Positions 8,905 to 18,650 of a DNA stretch of 64,000 nt are shown in pieces. The DNA comes from G965197675 sp965197675. GTDB taxonomy: Bacteria > Chloroflexota > Dehalococcoidia > Plut-88900. The stretch lies in contig OZ240221.1 in NCBI GenBank assembly GCA_965197675.1, positions 186,001-250,000 on the forward strand, given 5' to 3'. Below the pieces are notes generated by a model. That model saw only the letters and a list, made by a program, of their open reading frames with translations. It was not told where the DNA came from and did no database searches. Position 1 is the stretch's first letter. Every line of letters starts with the position of its first letter. The translations under genes were made by a program, and so were the position numbers.

Positions 8905-9211
8905 AAGTATTCTATGGGTTATCCGTGCAATGCTAAAGTATGATAGTGGTTCACCAGTGGTTGCCGCTGTCCCGTACAGATTCAGCTTGCCACCTCGGAC
9001 TATTGATCTTCGGGGTTCTGCATTCAGTCAAGTCTCCCCGAAAATGGTGGGCTGGCGTTTACTGTACTGCGAATTTTCCTGAACCTCTCTTACCAGCGTC
9101 CCTGCCCTCTAAGCTGGAGGTTTCCTCGAGCGACACTCCTTCAAGTAACGCCACCGTCTAAGAGGACGACTCGCTCTCCACTCCTATGTTTGCTAGCTGG
9201 CCGAGACCACC
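8905..9211. other. Intergenic, nothing recognised
   Basis: The short frames here have no motifs. The stretch separates the abiE operon from the next minus-strand gene. Confidence 0.5.
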
Positions 9212-10452
9212 TCAGGCCTTGTCTGAGTTGTCCAGGGCATCAGCCAGCAGGTGAAGGTCCCGCTCGTGCATTCCCAGCCTTCCTCTGCTCCACACCCTGC
9301 ATTCCAAACCGTCGATCACACGCTTGCTGTCGGCAAACTCCCGCCCTCCGTCTTGATAGAAGAGTAGCGTGTTGCCTCCATACATCCAGTCGACAATGAA
9401 ACCTGTAGGATTCAACCGCTTGAATTCAGTGAAGGTGCCCACTTCCTTCCCACCAAAGCCCATCCCGTTGGCTTGAAGCACCATCACGACAACCAGACCC
9501 AAGGGGGACGGCACCAAGCCCCATTCGCCATGATTGTCGTTGTCTCGTTCGCCGCCACCATCGCTGAGGTCTGCTCCCAACCGCTTCAACCGCTCAGGTC
9601 CGGAGTAGAACCTGTAGGCATGCATCAGTGCTTCCACCACATAAGTCAGGAAGATTGGATAAGGAGTATTACCCTTGACCAGATTGGCTCCGCGCAGCCC
9701 GCTTGCCTCCCGGAACATCGTGGTAGGTTCGGCATAGTACCTCGAATCCATATGAACGTTGCTGGCTCCACCGTTGGTGCGTCGACGCCCAATGCGGACA
9801 AGGCTGAGGGTAGTTCTGAACTGGCGAAGCGAGCCTCTATGTCCCTCCTGTGCTTGGCGTCGAGCTCCTGATAGAGGTCAGTTAGCGAATGGCTGGTCAA
9901 CTGCCGGCCTGAACGAATCCAGAAGGCCTTCAACGCTAGCTCGGTGGCGGTGAACAACAGGAGCAGAGCGGGCATGATCTCCTTCAGCGTTTGTGGCAAT
10001 CGGCCGGTAGGTATGAGCATCCAGAATTGACGCAGATACTCTTCAGCGAAGTCCGCCATCAACTCAGGGTCGCCGTGCCGATCTACCAGTGTGCCATCCC
10101 CGATGGTGCCCTCGAAGGTAGGAAATAGGATTTGGTCAGCGGCACTCAACGCAGCCGGATAGGAGAGTATCGTACCGCGCTGACTGGGGTCAGAGGCGAA
10201 GTTGTAGATCATTGCATGTCGACGTTCCATCAGCTTGCTCTCCGCGCCGGGAGTCCGAGGATTGCGAAGTCGATGGTTACGGGGATCTACGAAGGATCTA
10301 ATGCTTCCCTTTACTCCCCTCCCGCAAGAAGCGCATGCGTAGTGGACCTCTCTTTGCAAGAGACGGGCGAGCCAGGGAATCCCGACTCGAAACACATCGT
10401 CGGACTTAAGCTTCAACTCTTGGTCGCCGCATTGAGAACATCTACCTCTCAT
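9212..10452 (-). pseudogene. HEPN-like protein with N-terminal zinc ribbon, one frameshift
   Basis: Two overlapping frames make one protein. Frame one (10452 down to about 9760) has a CSQCGD...CASCGRG zinc ribbon at residues 5-44 and a helical domain with ATELALKAFWIRSGRQL, typical of HEPN-type bundles. Frame two resumes at NVHMDSRYYAEP (about 9755) and runs to 9212. The join needs a one-base shift near 9760, and without it the first frame ends in unrelated sequence. The intact product would be about 410 residues. HEPN proteins in such loci are usually RNases in abortive infection. Function here is inferred. Confidence 0.6.
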
Positions 10453-10547
10453 GGTCCACCAACTATCCTTTCAGCCCTCAGTCAACTGGAACTCTTGAGC
10501 GCTCTGTTGACGCCTGGAACCCGTCACCCTCCACAGTGACCGCGTAC

Positions 10548-11030
10548 TCAATAGGGATTCCCGCTCCGCCAATGCCGAAACCAGAGCGTCATTACCGCGA
10601 AGACCGCCAGGATGACAAGTGCACCCAGGAAGTCCTGGGCCATCGCAGCATCCTTAGCATCTCCGATCAGAGGCCTGATGGCACTGGAACCGATCACGCC
10701 TGCTAGGATGAAGATTGGGGCGACCGCACCCAAAGGGATATAGCGATCACGCCCGACTCTAGCAATACTGAAGAAAGTGGCATTGGAAAACGCCAGATAC
10801 ACAGCGAAAAAGTAAGAAGCGCCACGGACGAACCCTAGATCATCAAACACAGCCGGTATAAGGAACCAGGTGATGAGGACGCCCATGCCGAGGCCGAGCA
10901 GCCGGAGATCTCGATACGGTCCTTGCCAGGCGGAACCCCATGCGTTTCCCCAGCCCCTCAAGTGCCAAGCCAAGAGCCTGCCCACTTGCCTAAAGGCCTC
11001 CGAACCAAGCCTCTCAAGGGGATCACGCAT
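10548..11030 (-). CDS. Hypothetical membrane protein
   Basis: 160 residues with about four hydrophobic segments: near 45-65, 70-92, 100-120 and 133-150. The N-terminus is amphipathic and the C-terminus is WFRHWRSGNPY. I recognise no family. It lies on the same strand as the DUF6527 gene, 34 nt downstream of it. Confidence 0.6.
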   Translation of the reverse strand: MRDPLERLGSEAFRQVGRLLAWHLRGWGNAWGSAWQGPYRDLRLLGLGMGVLITWFLIPAVFDDLGFVRGASYFFAVYLAFSNATFFSIARVGRDRYIPLGAVAPIFILAGVIGSSAIRPLIGDAKDAAMAQDFLGALVILAVFAVMTLWFRHWRSGNPY

Positions 11031-11064
11031 TCTGTTTAGCTCCTAGGCTTTCGCCTGAACTGCC

Positions 11065-11439
11065 TTAAAAAATCCGCCATACAGACTGCCACTTACGGCC
11101 GGTGTGCAGGGCTTTCCCGATACAGTCGAGGGCTCGGCCCGTCTTGATTTCGAACATCGAATGGCGTCGAGTCCACCGCACCTGATTGCGATTGACCCAA
11201 TAGTGCGATTGACAGGCTAGGCCCCAGTTGTCTATCGATGGGGAGAGGGACACGGACTTCCCGTCGAATGTCATCTGCCAGTCGGCAGGGTCCAACGGTT
11301 TCACCACCTCGTTGCCACATCCACAGCAACAGCGGTGCACGACCGTGGTGAAGGGTATAGACACGTACAATACGCTATCATCTAAGGCTTCCGGAATATA
11401 GTTGCCGAACTCCTGCCGGAGAGATTTGATTCGAGTCAC
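11065..11439 (-). CDS. DUF6527 family protein
   Basis: 124 residues with the family hallmarks CCCGCGNEVV near residue 38 and the TFDGKSVSLSPSIDNWGL segment, then CQSHYWV. The Cys/His set looks like a small metal site. The start is GTG 11439, which overlaps the stop of an upstream truncated gene (GTGA), so the two were once one operon. From memory, DUF6527 genes often lie beside bacterial ubiquitin-like conjugation genes (ThiF/E1, E2, multi-ubiquitin). None is intact here. Confidence 0.75.
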   Translation of the reverse strand: MTRIKSLRQEFGNYIPEALDDSVLYVSIPFTTVVHRCCCGCGNEVVKPLDPADWQMTFDGKSVSLSPSIDNWGLACQSHYWVNRNQVRWTRRHSMFEIKTGRALDCIGKALHTGRKWQSVWRIF

Positions 11440-11550
11440 GCTTTGTCCTCGTTGACCAGGTGATTGCCGTCGATCTGGTACAGGCTCGTGTGCTCCCCTT
11501 CTAGATCAGCGTAGAAGCCGCTGATCTTCTTCCACTTGATCACGGCCAGA
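11436..11550 (-). pseudogene. C-terminal stub of the gene upstream of DUF6527
   Basis: About 36 codons of open frame end HLVNEDKA and overlap the DUF6527 start by 4 nt. They contain SGFYADLEGEHTSLYQ. The upstream part is replaced by unrelated plus-strand sequence at about 11550. In intact loci this position could hold an E2 or ubiquitin-like gene, but the stub is too short to assign. Confidence 0.45.
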
Positions 11551-11561
11551 GCCGCGTTCCG

Positions 11562-11594
11562 CCGACACGGGCAGGGCCACGCTGCCCGTGTCGG
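11562..11594. repeat. Perfect 13-bp hairpin
   Basis: CCGACACGGGCAG and its exact complement are separated by 7 nt. It lies at the seam between the minus-strand stub and the plus-strand cache fragment. It could be a terminator or a junction left by rearrangement. Confidence 0.5.
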
Positions 11595-11850
11595 GCACCA
11601 CGTCTTCATCATCGACGAGTACGGCTACATCGTAGCCCACCATAATCCTAGTGTTTCGAGGTCGGGATCCCAGCCTTCATGTCGACGCTACGGGATATTT
11701 CTACGGCGACGACTTGCTGGGCGCCACCGAGTCGGGACGCTGGGTCGACTATGTGCTGCTGAACCCGAAAACGGGTGATGACCTGCAGAAGCACACCTGG
11801 GCGGTGCGCTATGATGGGTTGATCTTCGCGCGGGGTGGTACGAATAGCTC
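11593..11850 (+). pseudogene. Cache-domain sensor fragment with frameshift
   Basis: The first frame gives HHVFIIDEYGYIVAHHNP. A second frame then gives GRDPSLHVDATGYFYGDD, TESGRWVDYVLLNP and RYDGLIFARG. Together they match the pattern of an extracellular cache domain (a strand ending in Asp-x-x-Gly, then a YFYGDD-type loop). The frame changes near 11655, there is no start, and the sequence stops matching after 11850, so this is a remnant. Confidence 0.55.
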
Positions 11851-12079
11851 CCAACCGCCTTGCCACCCGGTCGTTCTCAAGTTCTGGACGTTGATGAGGC
11901 TCGACGGCTCTTGTGGAGCAGGGTTTGTAGGGTTGCCCACCACCAGCGGTGGATGGTAACGTCCGAAGCGTATCCTGGAATTGTATACGGTACCTGGCAA
12001 TCGGTTCCTTGTGAACGGCACAGGATTGCTGACCCCGCCTGAGAAGGCTCGAACCAATAATTCGGGCCGAGGCGGGAGC

Positions 12080-12176
12080 CCCAACCACATCTCGAAGGCG
12101 GTACCACCTACCATCCACTTAGGCCCATCCAACTGGACAAAATCGAGAACCTTCGTCATTATGTTCAGGTTGGCCT
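12080..12176 (-). repeat. Dispersed repeat, copy B
   Basis: This is the longest partner of copy A, sharing CCACATCTCGAAG and CCACTTAGGCCC plus the GACAAAATCGAGAACCTT core. It lies between the cache fragment and the DUF1697 gene. Confidence 0.6.
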
Positions 12177-12243
12177 TGTAATCGGTGGCTTACCTAGCTC
12201 GGCGAGGCGCAAGCCGGAGTTGTGGTGAGCGGGAGGACGGAGC

Positions 12244-12819
12244 ATGGTCCGACAGAGTGATTCATCTGTGACTACTGGCGAGCAGCGGTATGCTGCCCTT
12301 CTTCGAGGAGTCAACGTCGGCGGCAAGAACAAGTTGCCAATGGCAGGTCTGAGGGACATCTTCACTGGGGCCGGCTGCGCGGCGGTAGAGACCTACATTC
12401 AGAGCGGAAACGTCGTTTTCGAAGCCGCGCAGGATTTGGCCGAACGGGTGCCTGAGATAGCGACTCGGGCCATTCGCGGACGGTTTGGCTACGAGACGGC
12501 AGTCGTCGTGCGTTCGAGTGAGGAACTGAGGCAGGTTGTGGCCTCAAACCCCTTCGATACTTCCGGCGATCCGCGATTTCTCCAAGTGGCATTTCTCGAG
12601 GACACGCCCGGCGCCGAAGCGGTATCCCGTCTCGACCCGGAGCGTTCACCGCCGGACGCGTTTGCGGTGCGAGGGCGCAATGTCTACCTGCGCTACCCCA
12701 ACGGCGTCGCCCGCAGCAAGCTGACGAACGAGTACCTTGCCGCGCAGTTGCAAACCGCGAGTACCATGCGTAACTGGCGGACCGTCCTCACACTGCTGGA
12801 GATGATCGACGCGCCGTAG
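12244..12819 (+). CDS. DUF1697 family protein
   Basis: 191 residues. The family hallmarks are YAALLRGVNVGGKNKLPM (about 16-33), ETYIQSGNVVFEA and the C-terminal YPNGVARSKLTNEYL with TMRNWRTVLTLLEM. These proteins are single-domain and of unknown function; length is normal. The gene stands alone between a repeat and an intergenic stretch. Confidence 0.92.
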   Translation: MVRQSDSSVTTGEQRYAALLRGVNVGGKNKLPMAGLRDIFTGAGCAAVETYIQSGNVVFEAAQDLAERVPEIATRAIRGRFGYETAVVVRSSEELRQVVASNPFDTSGDPRFLQVAFLEDTPGAEAVSRLDPERSPPDAFAVRGRNVYLRYPNGVARSKLTNEYLAAQLQTASTMRNWRTVLTLLEMIDAP

Positions 12820-13173
12820 TGGGCTCTGGGTAGTTTCTGAGGGCCTACAACTGGGCTGCAACTGAGAGGTCGATATCCTGCTGGCCGCTGACCACCCTGG
12901 TGTACAAGGAGGCGGGTGTCACGTCGTTCTGATGCTTCATCTGCGTGCCTCCCCCAGGTACTTCCACAAATCGTATTGCCACTTATACAAGGCAGACCAA
13001 GGACTCTTGGCCATAAGTCAGACTATTCACACCCGTTCCCGTGGCAGGTATGATATCGCAAGTGACGGGGTCATCTATTTGTGGCGCTATGAGCACTTCC
13101 TCACTTAGTCTTCGGGTGTCCTCCAAAGGGGTCAACTCTGATTCCGTTGTCCTCTGCATTCGCGTCCAATTTA
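12820..13173. other. Intergenic, upstream of the ABC-F gene
   Basis: No gene recognised. The stretch should contain the leader of the ABC-F gene. I found no convincing leader peptide or attenuator by eye. Confidence 0.4.
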
Positions 13174-13179
13174 TATAAT
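13174..13179 (+). promoter_or_regulatory. Probable -10 box of the ABC-F gene
   Basis: A perfect TATAAT lies 20 bp before the ATG. No good -35 hexamer is at the usual distance. If used, the leader is short and includes the GGGGGG ribosome site next to the ATG. Confidence 0.45.
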
Positions 13180-13199
13180 GGTCACCCGGATGGGGGGAA

Positions 13200-15182
13200 A
13201 TGCTATTTGCATCCAACATCGGTAAAGCCTACTCAGACAGGACTCTGTTCAGTGGCCTCAACCTGGTTGTGTCCGCCGGAGACCGCATTGCGCTGATAGG
13301 CTCAAACGGCTCCGGGAAGACCACACTCATGGACATTCTGGCAGGCAATACCTTACCGGACTCAGGGAGCATATCCAAGCGACGCAACGTCTCTATAGGC
13401 TATCTCAAGCAGGAGCCTGCATCGTTTACCGACAAACCTCTCCTCCAGGAGGTGTTGGACACTAGCGCAGATGTGATTGCTCTCATGGACAGTGTTACTG
13501 CCACACGGGAGACTCTATCATCGGAGCGTGACCCAGCAAAACAGGCCGCTCTAATGCACAGCCTCGGCCAACTTGAAATGGCCCTGGAAGCCGCAGGTGG
13601 GGGCGACAGGGATCATGAGGCCAAGACTATCCTCTCGGGCCTTGGGTTCAAGCAAGGCGACTTTCTCCGGCCAATGGATGAGTTCAGCGGCGGCTGGGTC
13701 ATGCGGGCAGGCCTTGCCAGGTTGCTGTTCAAGAAGCCTGCCCTTCTACTATTGGACGAGCCAACCAACCACCTTGACTTAGATGCAAACTTGTGGTTTG
13801 AGAAATACTTGGCCTCATTTCAAGGTGGCGTGATCGTCACATCTCACGACCGCGCTTTTCTAAATCAGGTTGCAACCAAGGTTCTTGCCATTGAGGAGGA
13901 CGAAGTGGTCCTCATGAAGGGTGACTATGACGAATACCTTGTTGCACGTGAGCGCTCCCTGAAGGTCAAGCAGGCGGCCGCGGCCAGGCAGGAACGCGAG
14001 ATACAGAGGCAGATGCGTTTTGTCGAGCGTTTTCGATCCAAAGCACGCAAGGCCAGCCAGGTGCAGAGTCGCATGAAGCATCTTGAGAAGGTGCAGAGGA
14101 TTGAGTTGCCAAGGACGACCAGGAAAATCCGCTATTCGTTTCCGGAGCCACCCCGCAGCGGTTCAGAGGTCATATCGTTGACCAACGTCAGCAAGTCCTA
14201 CGGCGAAAACGCGGTCTATCGTGGGATGAATCTGGTGCTTTCGCGCGGCGACCGCGTTGCCCTGGTCGGACCAAACGGCGCCGGCAAGACCACTATGTTG
14301 AAGATGCTCGCAGGCCTCCTTTCACTTGATGAGGGAGAGAGAAAGACAGGCCACAACGTAGTGACGGCCTACTATGCACAGCACGTACTTGAACTCCTCA
14401 ATCCAATCAATACGATCATTGAGGAGCTGCAACGTGCGACGCCAAGGGGATCGGAGCAGAACCTTCGTACCACCCTGGGCGGCTTCCTGTTCAGCGGCGA
14501 CGACGTCCGTAAGCCAATTTCAGTGCTGTCAGGCGGAGAGAAGGCGCGGGTTGCCCTGGTCAAGCTGCTTCTCCAGCCCAGCAACCTGCTCCTCATGGAT
14601 GAGCCGACCAACCATCTTGACATCGCCTCCAGGGAGGTACTCTCGGACGCCCTTGAGGACTACCATGGTACGATTTGTCTAATAACCCATGACCGGACTC
14701 TCATACGGCAGGTTGCGAACAAGATAATTGAGATTGACGCCGGACAGCTCACGGTCTACCCCGGCGACTACGACACCTATTTGTACCGGAAGCAGGCTGA
14801 GCCCCGTAACGGAAACGCCAATACAGCAGCCAACGGAGCGATCGGTGCAGCTTCAGAAAGTGTCCCCTCCAGGAGACGCACCGGAAGGCCGCTTAGCGCC
14901 GAGGAGGTCCAGCGCCGATCGCTTAGCAAAGAGGCCCGAAGATTGGCGATGCGGATAGAGGAGATAGACGTTTCGCTGTCGGACCGCGAGGCCCGCATAA
15001 CGGAATTGGAGATCATGTTCTCGCAGCCTGACCCGTCTTACGGCCCGGCTCACTTCGCGTCCGCAGGAGAGGAGTACCGTGTGCTCAAAGAGGAGGCAGA
15101 ATCCCTCTGGGAGGAGTGGGAGAGGTTGTCGTTGGAGGCGGAGAACATAGACCGCAAGCTGGCGGAGCTGAAGACTAGTTAG
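13200..15182 (+). CDS. ABC-F family ATPase (ribosome-associated)
   Basis: 660 residues with two nucleotide-binding domains. The first has Walker A GSNGSGKTT (34-42), signature FSGGWVMR and LLLLDEPTNHLD near 182. The second has GPNGAGKTT near 357, LSGGEKARV near 442 and LLLMDEPTNHLD near 463. A charged linker helix between the domains (about 240-300) is the P-site interaction motif region. The last 90 residues are a coiled coil, as in Uup/YdiF types. ABC-F proteins act on the ribosome to relieve stalling or protect from antibiotics; subfamily and any resistance role cannot be settled from this. Confidence 0.95.
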   Translation: MLFASNIGKAYSDRTLFSGLNLVVSAGDRIALIGSNGSGKTTLMDILAGNTLPDSGSISKRRNVSIGYLKQEPASFTDKPLLQEVLDTSADVIALMDSVTATRETLSSERDPAKQAALMHSLGQLEMALEAAGGGDRDHEAKTILSGLGFKQGDFLRPMDEFSGGWVMRAGLARLLFKKPALLLLDEPTNHLDLDANLWFEKYLASFQGGVIVTSHDRAFLNQVATKVLAIEEDEVVLMKGDYDEYLVARERSLKVKQAAAARQEREIQRQMRFVERFRSKARKASQVQSRMKHLEKVQRIELPRTTRKIRYSFPEPPRSGSEVISLTNVSKSYGENAVYRGMNLVLSRGDRVALVGPNGAGKTTMLKMLAGLLSLDEGERKTGHNVVTAYYAQHVLELLNPINTIIEELQRATPRGSEQNLRTTLGGFLFSGDDVRKPISVLSGGEKARVALVKLLLQPSNLLLMDEPTNHLDIASREVLSDALEDYHGTICLITHDRTLIRQVANKIIEIDAGQLTVYPGDYDTYLYRKQAEPRNGNANTAANGAIGAASESVPSRRRTGRPLSAEEVQRRSLSKEARRLAMRIEEIDVSLSDREARITELEIMFSQPDPSYGPAHFASAGEEYRVLKEEAESLWEEWERLSLEAENIDRKLAELKTS

Positions 15183-15272
15183 GTTAACAGCAGAGAGTGG
15201 GTTGGTCTACTGAGGATTCGCCGGAGACGCTGAATGCAGCTTAGCAGTCCTAACCATCCTATGTGATGCTCC

Positions 15273-15551
15273 TTGTATCTTGGTATTGTATGGGACAATG
15301 TTTATGTTCGAATTGCACCTGGTGTTCTGGAAGAGTTGCAGAAGGTTAATCCAATCCTGTCCTCGGGGCGGCGCAAGAACAGACATCACCAGTGGTTCAC
15401 CCCAGACCCTGGCTATGTGAAACTGAATCAGCATTTGGCCGCCGTCACCGCCCTCATGCGGGCCGCGCCGAGCTGGACTTCTTTTCAACGCAGTTTACAA
15501 CGTACCTTCCCCAAGATAAACGACACCATACCTCTCCCCATCGAGGAATAG
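15273..15551 (+). pseudogene. P63C-domain C-terminal fragment
   Basis: 92 codons contain RIAPGVLEELQKVNP, GRRKNRHHQWFT and ALMRAAPSWTSFQRSL, the typical end of P63C-domain proteins found in phage and mobile-element genes. The N-terminal part is missing, and the apparent start lies inside the conserved part. I treat it as a leftover. Confidence 0.6.
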
Positions 15552-15619
15552 CTATGCCCGCCAACTTCGCAAATCAGACTGAGGCCCTATAAGACCCATT
15601 CGTTAAAGAAAGGAGCACT

Positions 15620-16123
15620 ATGTTAATTCCATATTTTGCATACGGGTCAAACATGTGCACTGGACGCCTTGCCAAAAGAGTCAATAATCCAGCGCGAATA
15701 GGTCAGGCAAAGCTCATCGGATATGACTTCCGATTCCATAAAAAGAGCAAAGATTGCTCTGCTAAGGCTAATGCCTACAAAACCGGGTGCCAAGAAGATG
15801 TTGTATGGGGTGTGTTATTCGAGTTTGATGAGAGCCAGAAATGTTGCTTGGACAAGGCAGAGGCCGTTGGACAAGGTTACAACTGCTGCCACGTTGAGGT
15901 AGAAGATGAAGAGGGCAACACCAGGTGCGCTTTCACTTATCTTGCCGATGAAGCATATATCGTTGATGAGCAGAAGCCCTACTTCTGGTACAAGCGGTTT
16001 ATTACTGAGGGGGCAGAACAGCATGGCCTTCCTGACTCGTACATAGAGCAGATCAAGAGAATGCCAGGCAAGTCGGACCCTTGCAAGAGTCGTCGTGAAA
16101 AGGAAGGGAAGGTTAAGTGCTAG
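15620..16123 (+). CDS. Gamma-glutamylcyclotransferase-like protein
   Basis: 167 residues. The substrate-binding loop YGSN is at residues 8-11. The likely catalytic Glu is residue 81 in AEAVGQGY, followed by a strand-rich C-terminus. The family releases 5-oxoproline from gamma-glutamyl peptides or amines. An AAAGGAG ribosome site precedes the ATG. Lower GC than its neighbours suggests a separate origin. Confidence 0.85.
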   Translation: MLIPYFAYGSNMCTGRLAKRVNNPARIGQAKLIGYDFRFHKKSKDCSAKANAYKTGCQEDVVWGVLFEFDESQKCCLDKAEAVGQGYNCCHVEVEDEEGNTRCAFTYLADEAYIVDEQKPYFWYKRFITEGAEQHGLPDSYIEQIKRMPGKSDPCKSRREKEGKVKC

Positions 16124-16205
16124 GTAGGAAAAGGGAATTACCAACAATTTACCGCCAAGTTGAGAGCAATAGGCAGCAGAGACAAAATAGCATCAAGACC
16201 TTAAA

Positions 16206-16563
16206 CTAGGAAATTCCGTAGAAGTCTCCCTCTGCAGCCTCTCTCAGTATCTGGTTGTCCAACGTCAGATCGGCAGCCGCTCTCCTCAGACGGCTGTTCT
16301 CCGTCTCCAGTCGCTTCAGCCGTCTGGCCTGGTCGATCCTCAGTCCTCTGTACTCGGTGCGCCATCGGTAGAAGGTCTGCTGGGTCACCCCTATCCGACG
16401 AGAGGCCTCAGCTACCGTACTACCTGCCGATATCGCCACCTCGGCCTCTCTGAGCTTGTTGATTACCTGCTCTGCTGTATGCTTCCTCCAGGCTATTTCG
16501 CCCCCTTTCTTCTCGACCCAAGACTAACATTCCACTTGGACCAGTTTTCGGGGGGGTAACTCA
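16206..16563 (-). mobile_element. IS3-family remnant (orfA plus one end)
   Basis: The minus strand encodes HTAEQVINKLREAEV, RRIGVTQQTFYRWRTEYRGL and a leucine-zipper-like LETENSRLRR segment, the usual OrfA DNA-binding subunit. The natural start seems lost (ATA where ATG is expected near 16495), and orfB is absent. The end at 16563 begins TGAGTTACCCCCCCGAAAA and resembles the solo end at 3019-3081. The element is not mobile by itself. Confidence 0.75.
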
Positions 16564-16734
16564 TAGTGGCTTCGGCAGGGGTACAATGACCCGCGAGACT
16601 GACATTACGGCTGGTACAAAGAATGGGGCAGGACCATCCTAGCCAAAGACTTTGGCCGCCCTACGCCAAAAGGTGTAAGGAGCCACACTGCCAAGGTAGT
16701 CATAGCAAAGATGCAAAACTAAGAGGGACCTAAC

Positions 16735-17511
16735 ATGAACGACCCACACGTCGAAGCCCTGATTTACGTCGTAGAGCACGACAAATCATCGGACTATAGT
16801 CTGGCAAAGACCATAGAGATCGAACACACAACCTTCCATCTCAAACTTGAAGACAGTGAAGCCCGCTTCGAACTCAAGGAACACTATCCGACTTGGCAAC
16901 AAGCGCAACAGGCTATACAACCATTCATGCAGCAGTGGGAATTGAGAGCCTCGCTTAAGTCCGGACCCGGTACATTTACCTTGAAGTTCAACCGGCCTGA
17001 AATGATAGATCGCAAACCCACGCCGGGTGTGATTTCGGTGTCCGCTCTTCCTATTTCATTCAATTTTACGATTAGCAGCCCAACCGTAACCGTGTCTAGG
17101 CCATACTCCCACCCTCCATGTGAATGTCGGATGAACATAGACAATCCCGACGTGCAGACGATGCTGCACCGATATATGGGCTACCGCCAAGGACGCGAAC
17201 CGCTGCCATCCATGGCCTATTTTTGCTACGAGGTATTCGCCAAACGGTTCGGCAAGGATGCTAAGCACCCTGCAAAGAAGCATAAGATAAGCCACAAATT
17301 GGTCAAGAGGGTCAGCAATCTGGCCTCAAACAAGGGCGGAGACCAAGCCAGACACGAGTCCGCAATCTGCCATCCATTGACCCAGCCCGAAGTCCAGTTT
17401 CTAGAGAAGGCGGTGGCCGCAATGATAATCCGAGCCGCCATGGTGGCAGCAGACCCCAACCAACCCATGGACACCATAGACGGCAGCAACCTACTAGAGA
17501 TTTCGCCGTGA
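16735..17511 (+). CDS. Hypothetical protein
   Basis: 258 residues, probably cytoplasmic and mixed alpha/beta, with no motif I can name. ATG 16735 follows AGAGGGACC. A basic segment (KHPAKKHKISHKLVKR) sits near residue 180. A short open tail just upstream (to 16722) looks like a separate remnant. Composition is less GC-rich than the flanks, as in transferred DNA. Confidence 0.55.
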   Translation: MNDPHVEALIYVVEHDKSSDYSLAKTIEIEHTTFHLKLEDSEARFELKEHYPTWQQAQQAIQPFMQQWELRASLKSGPGTFTLKFNRPEMIDRKPTPGVISVSALPISFNFTISSPTVTVSRPYSHPPCECRMNIDNPDVQTMLHRYMGYRQGREPLPSMAYFCYEVFAKRFGKDAKHPAKKHKISHKLVKRVSNLASNKGGDQARHESAICHPLTQPEVQFLEKAVAAMIIRAAMVAADPNQPMDTIDGSNLLEISP

Positions 17512-17629
17512 CAAACCTACGGATACCCAGAAATGGCTTGCGGTGCGGGAGTACCTTCGGATGCCCCGTCTGCGCCTACTGCTGTCAAGCCTCTCTCCTA
17601 TATAACGGGCGCTCGGAATCGGGTAAAAT

Positions 17630-18262
17630 GTGGTGGTAGACACTTCGATAGCGGGGCTTCCCTATGGGGACTTTCAAGTGGTCGGTTGGACCTCCAGCAG
17701 TGGACGTCCAACCGACCCAGGACATAGAGAGGACGGTGGACACCGGGGCCGCCTACACCGCGCTACGATAGCCCTGCTTCTCACGATGCTCGCCCTGGTG
17801 ACTACTCTGGGCTGTAGCGAGAGCGATTCCAGCGAAAAGGCTCTGAGGGACGCCGTGGTCACCGCCCTCGATACCCTGGCGGCGGACTTGCTGGAGGATC
17901 GACCCGCTGATGCGGCTGCGTACACGGAACGCCTACAGACCTACCTGGAGGCCCACCCGTCATTCTTTGGCAGTGCGGCTGCGCTGCTGGACCGTTCCGG
18001 GGCCGTCATCACCAGCCCCTACGTCTATCGCACGGCCAACGGCTACGCGAGCCTTGACCTTGCCACACCCTCCTATAACATCGAAGCGCAGGACTGGTTA
18101 ACAGCTCCCCTCGCCGAGAACGCGAGCGTATGGACAGACCCCTACTTTGACGCGGGCGGCGGTGAGGTCTGGATGATCACTCGCTCTGTGCCGGTGCGCG
18201 ATTCAGAGGGCATATTTGCCATCATAACCACCGATCTGACCGTGGACGCCCCCACCCAGTAA
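17630..18262 (+). CDS. Cache-domain lipoprotein
   Basis: A hydrophobic stretch with lipobox TTLGC (Cys 62 from the GTG at 17630) is followed by about 150 residues of a PDC/cache-type sensor. AALLDRSGAVITS, then WLTAPLAENASVWTDPYFD and ending IFAIITTDLTVD are typical strands of extracellular ligand-binding cache domains. The N-terminal 40 residues before the signal look untranslated, so the real start is probably later and non-ATG. No kinase or methyl-accepting partner lies next to it. Confidence 0.65.
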   Translation: MVVDTSIAGLPYGDFQVVGWTSSSGRPTDPGHREDGGHRGRLHRATIALLLTMLALVTTLGCSESDSSEKALRDAVVTALDTLAADLLEDRPADAAAYTERLQTYLEAHPSFFGSAAALLDRSGAVITSPYVYRTANGYASLDLATPSYNIEAQDWLTAPLAENASVWTDPYFDAGGGEVWMITRSVPVRDSEGIFAIITTDLTVDAPTQ

Positions 18263-18368
18263 CCCCTCGCGTTGCGGCCGACGACCGCGGGGGACCGGCA
18301 GAGGACAGCCGGAACGAGTATCTGGGCCTACGGCCCGCAACCCGACCGAACATCCGCCTACACCGGCG

Positions 18369-18650
18369 ATGTTGCTGTTGCTGCGTCAAGAGGAACCCTG
18401 CGATCTTGCGAACATGAGCCAGGACGCGGAGGCATTGAAGATTGAACTAGGATTGGATCGCGGACTACCCGAGCTTACAGACCCATCCACATCTCGAAGA
18501 TGGCTTGTCTACCAGCCGACACCCACCGGGTACGAGCTGCTCCTCGTGCCGTCGGTCAACGTCGGTCGGGTGCTGACCTTCGATGTGTTGCTGGACGGCG
18601 TCTGGTGCACTGAAGCAACTCCGGCGGCAATGCTGTTAAACCGTAGGCTT
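18369..18650 (+). other. Open stretch, possible gene fragment
   Basis: About 94 codons read LGLDRGLPELTDPST, RRWLVYQPTPTGYEL and RVLTFDVLLDG. They look protein-like, but no start, ribosome site or family is evident, and the frame then runs into an antisense gene. Confidence 0.25.

Noticed and set aside
11809..12159. 116-codon minus-strand frame over repeat copy B
   Set aside because: Only the first 25 residues are shared with other repeat copies; the rest is antisense to the cache remnant and has no motif.
16600..16722. Open tail WYKEWGRTILAKDFG as a recombinase fragment
   Set aside because: Too short and without a diagnostic motif; left unassigned.
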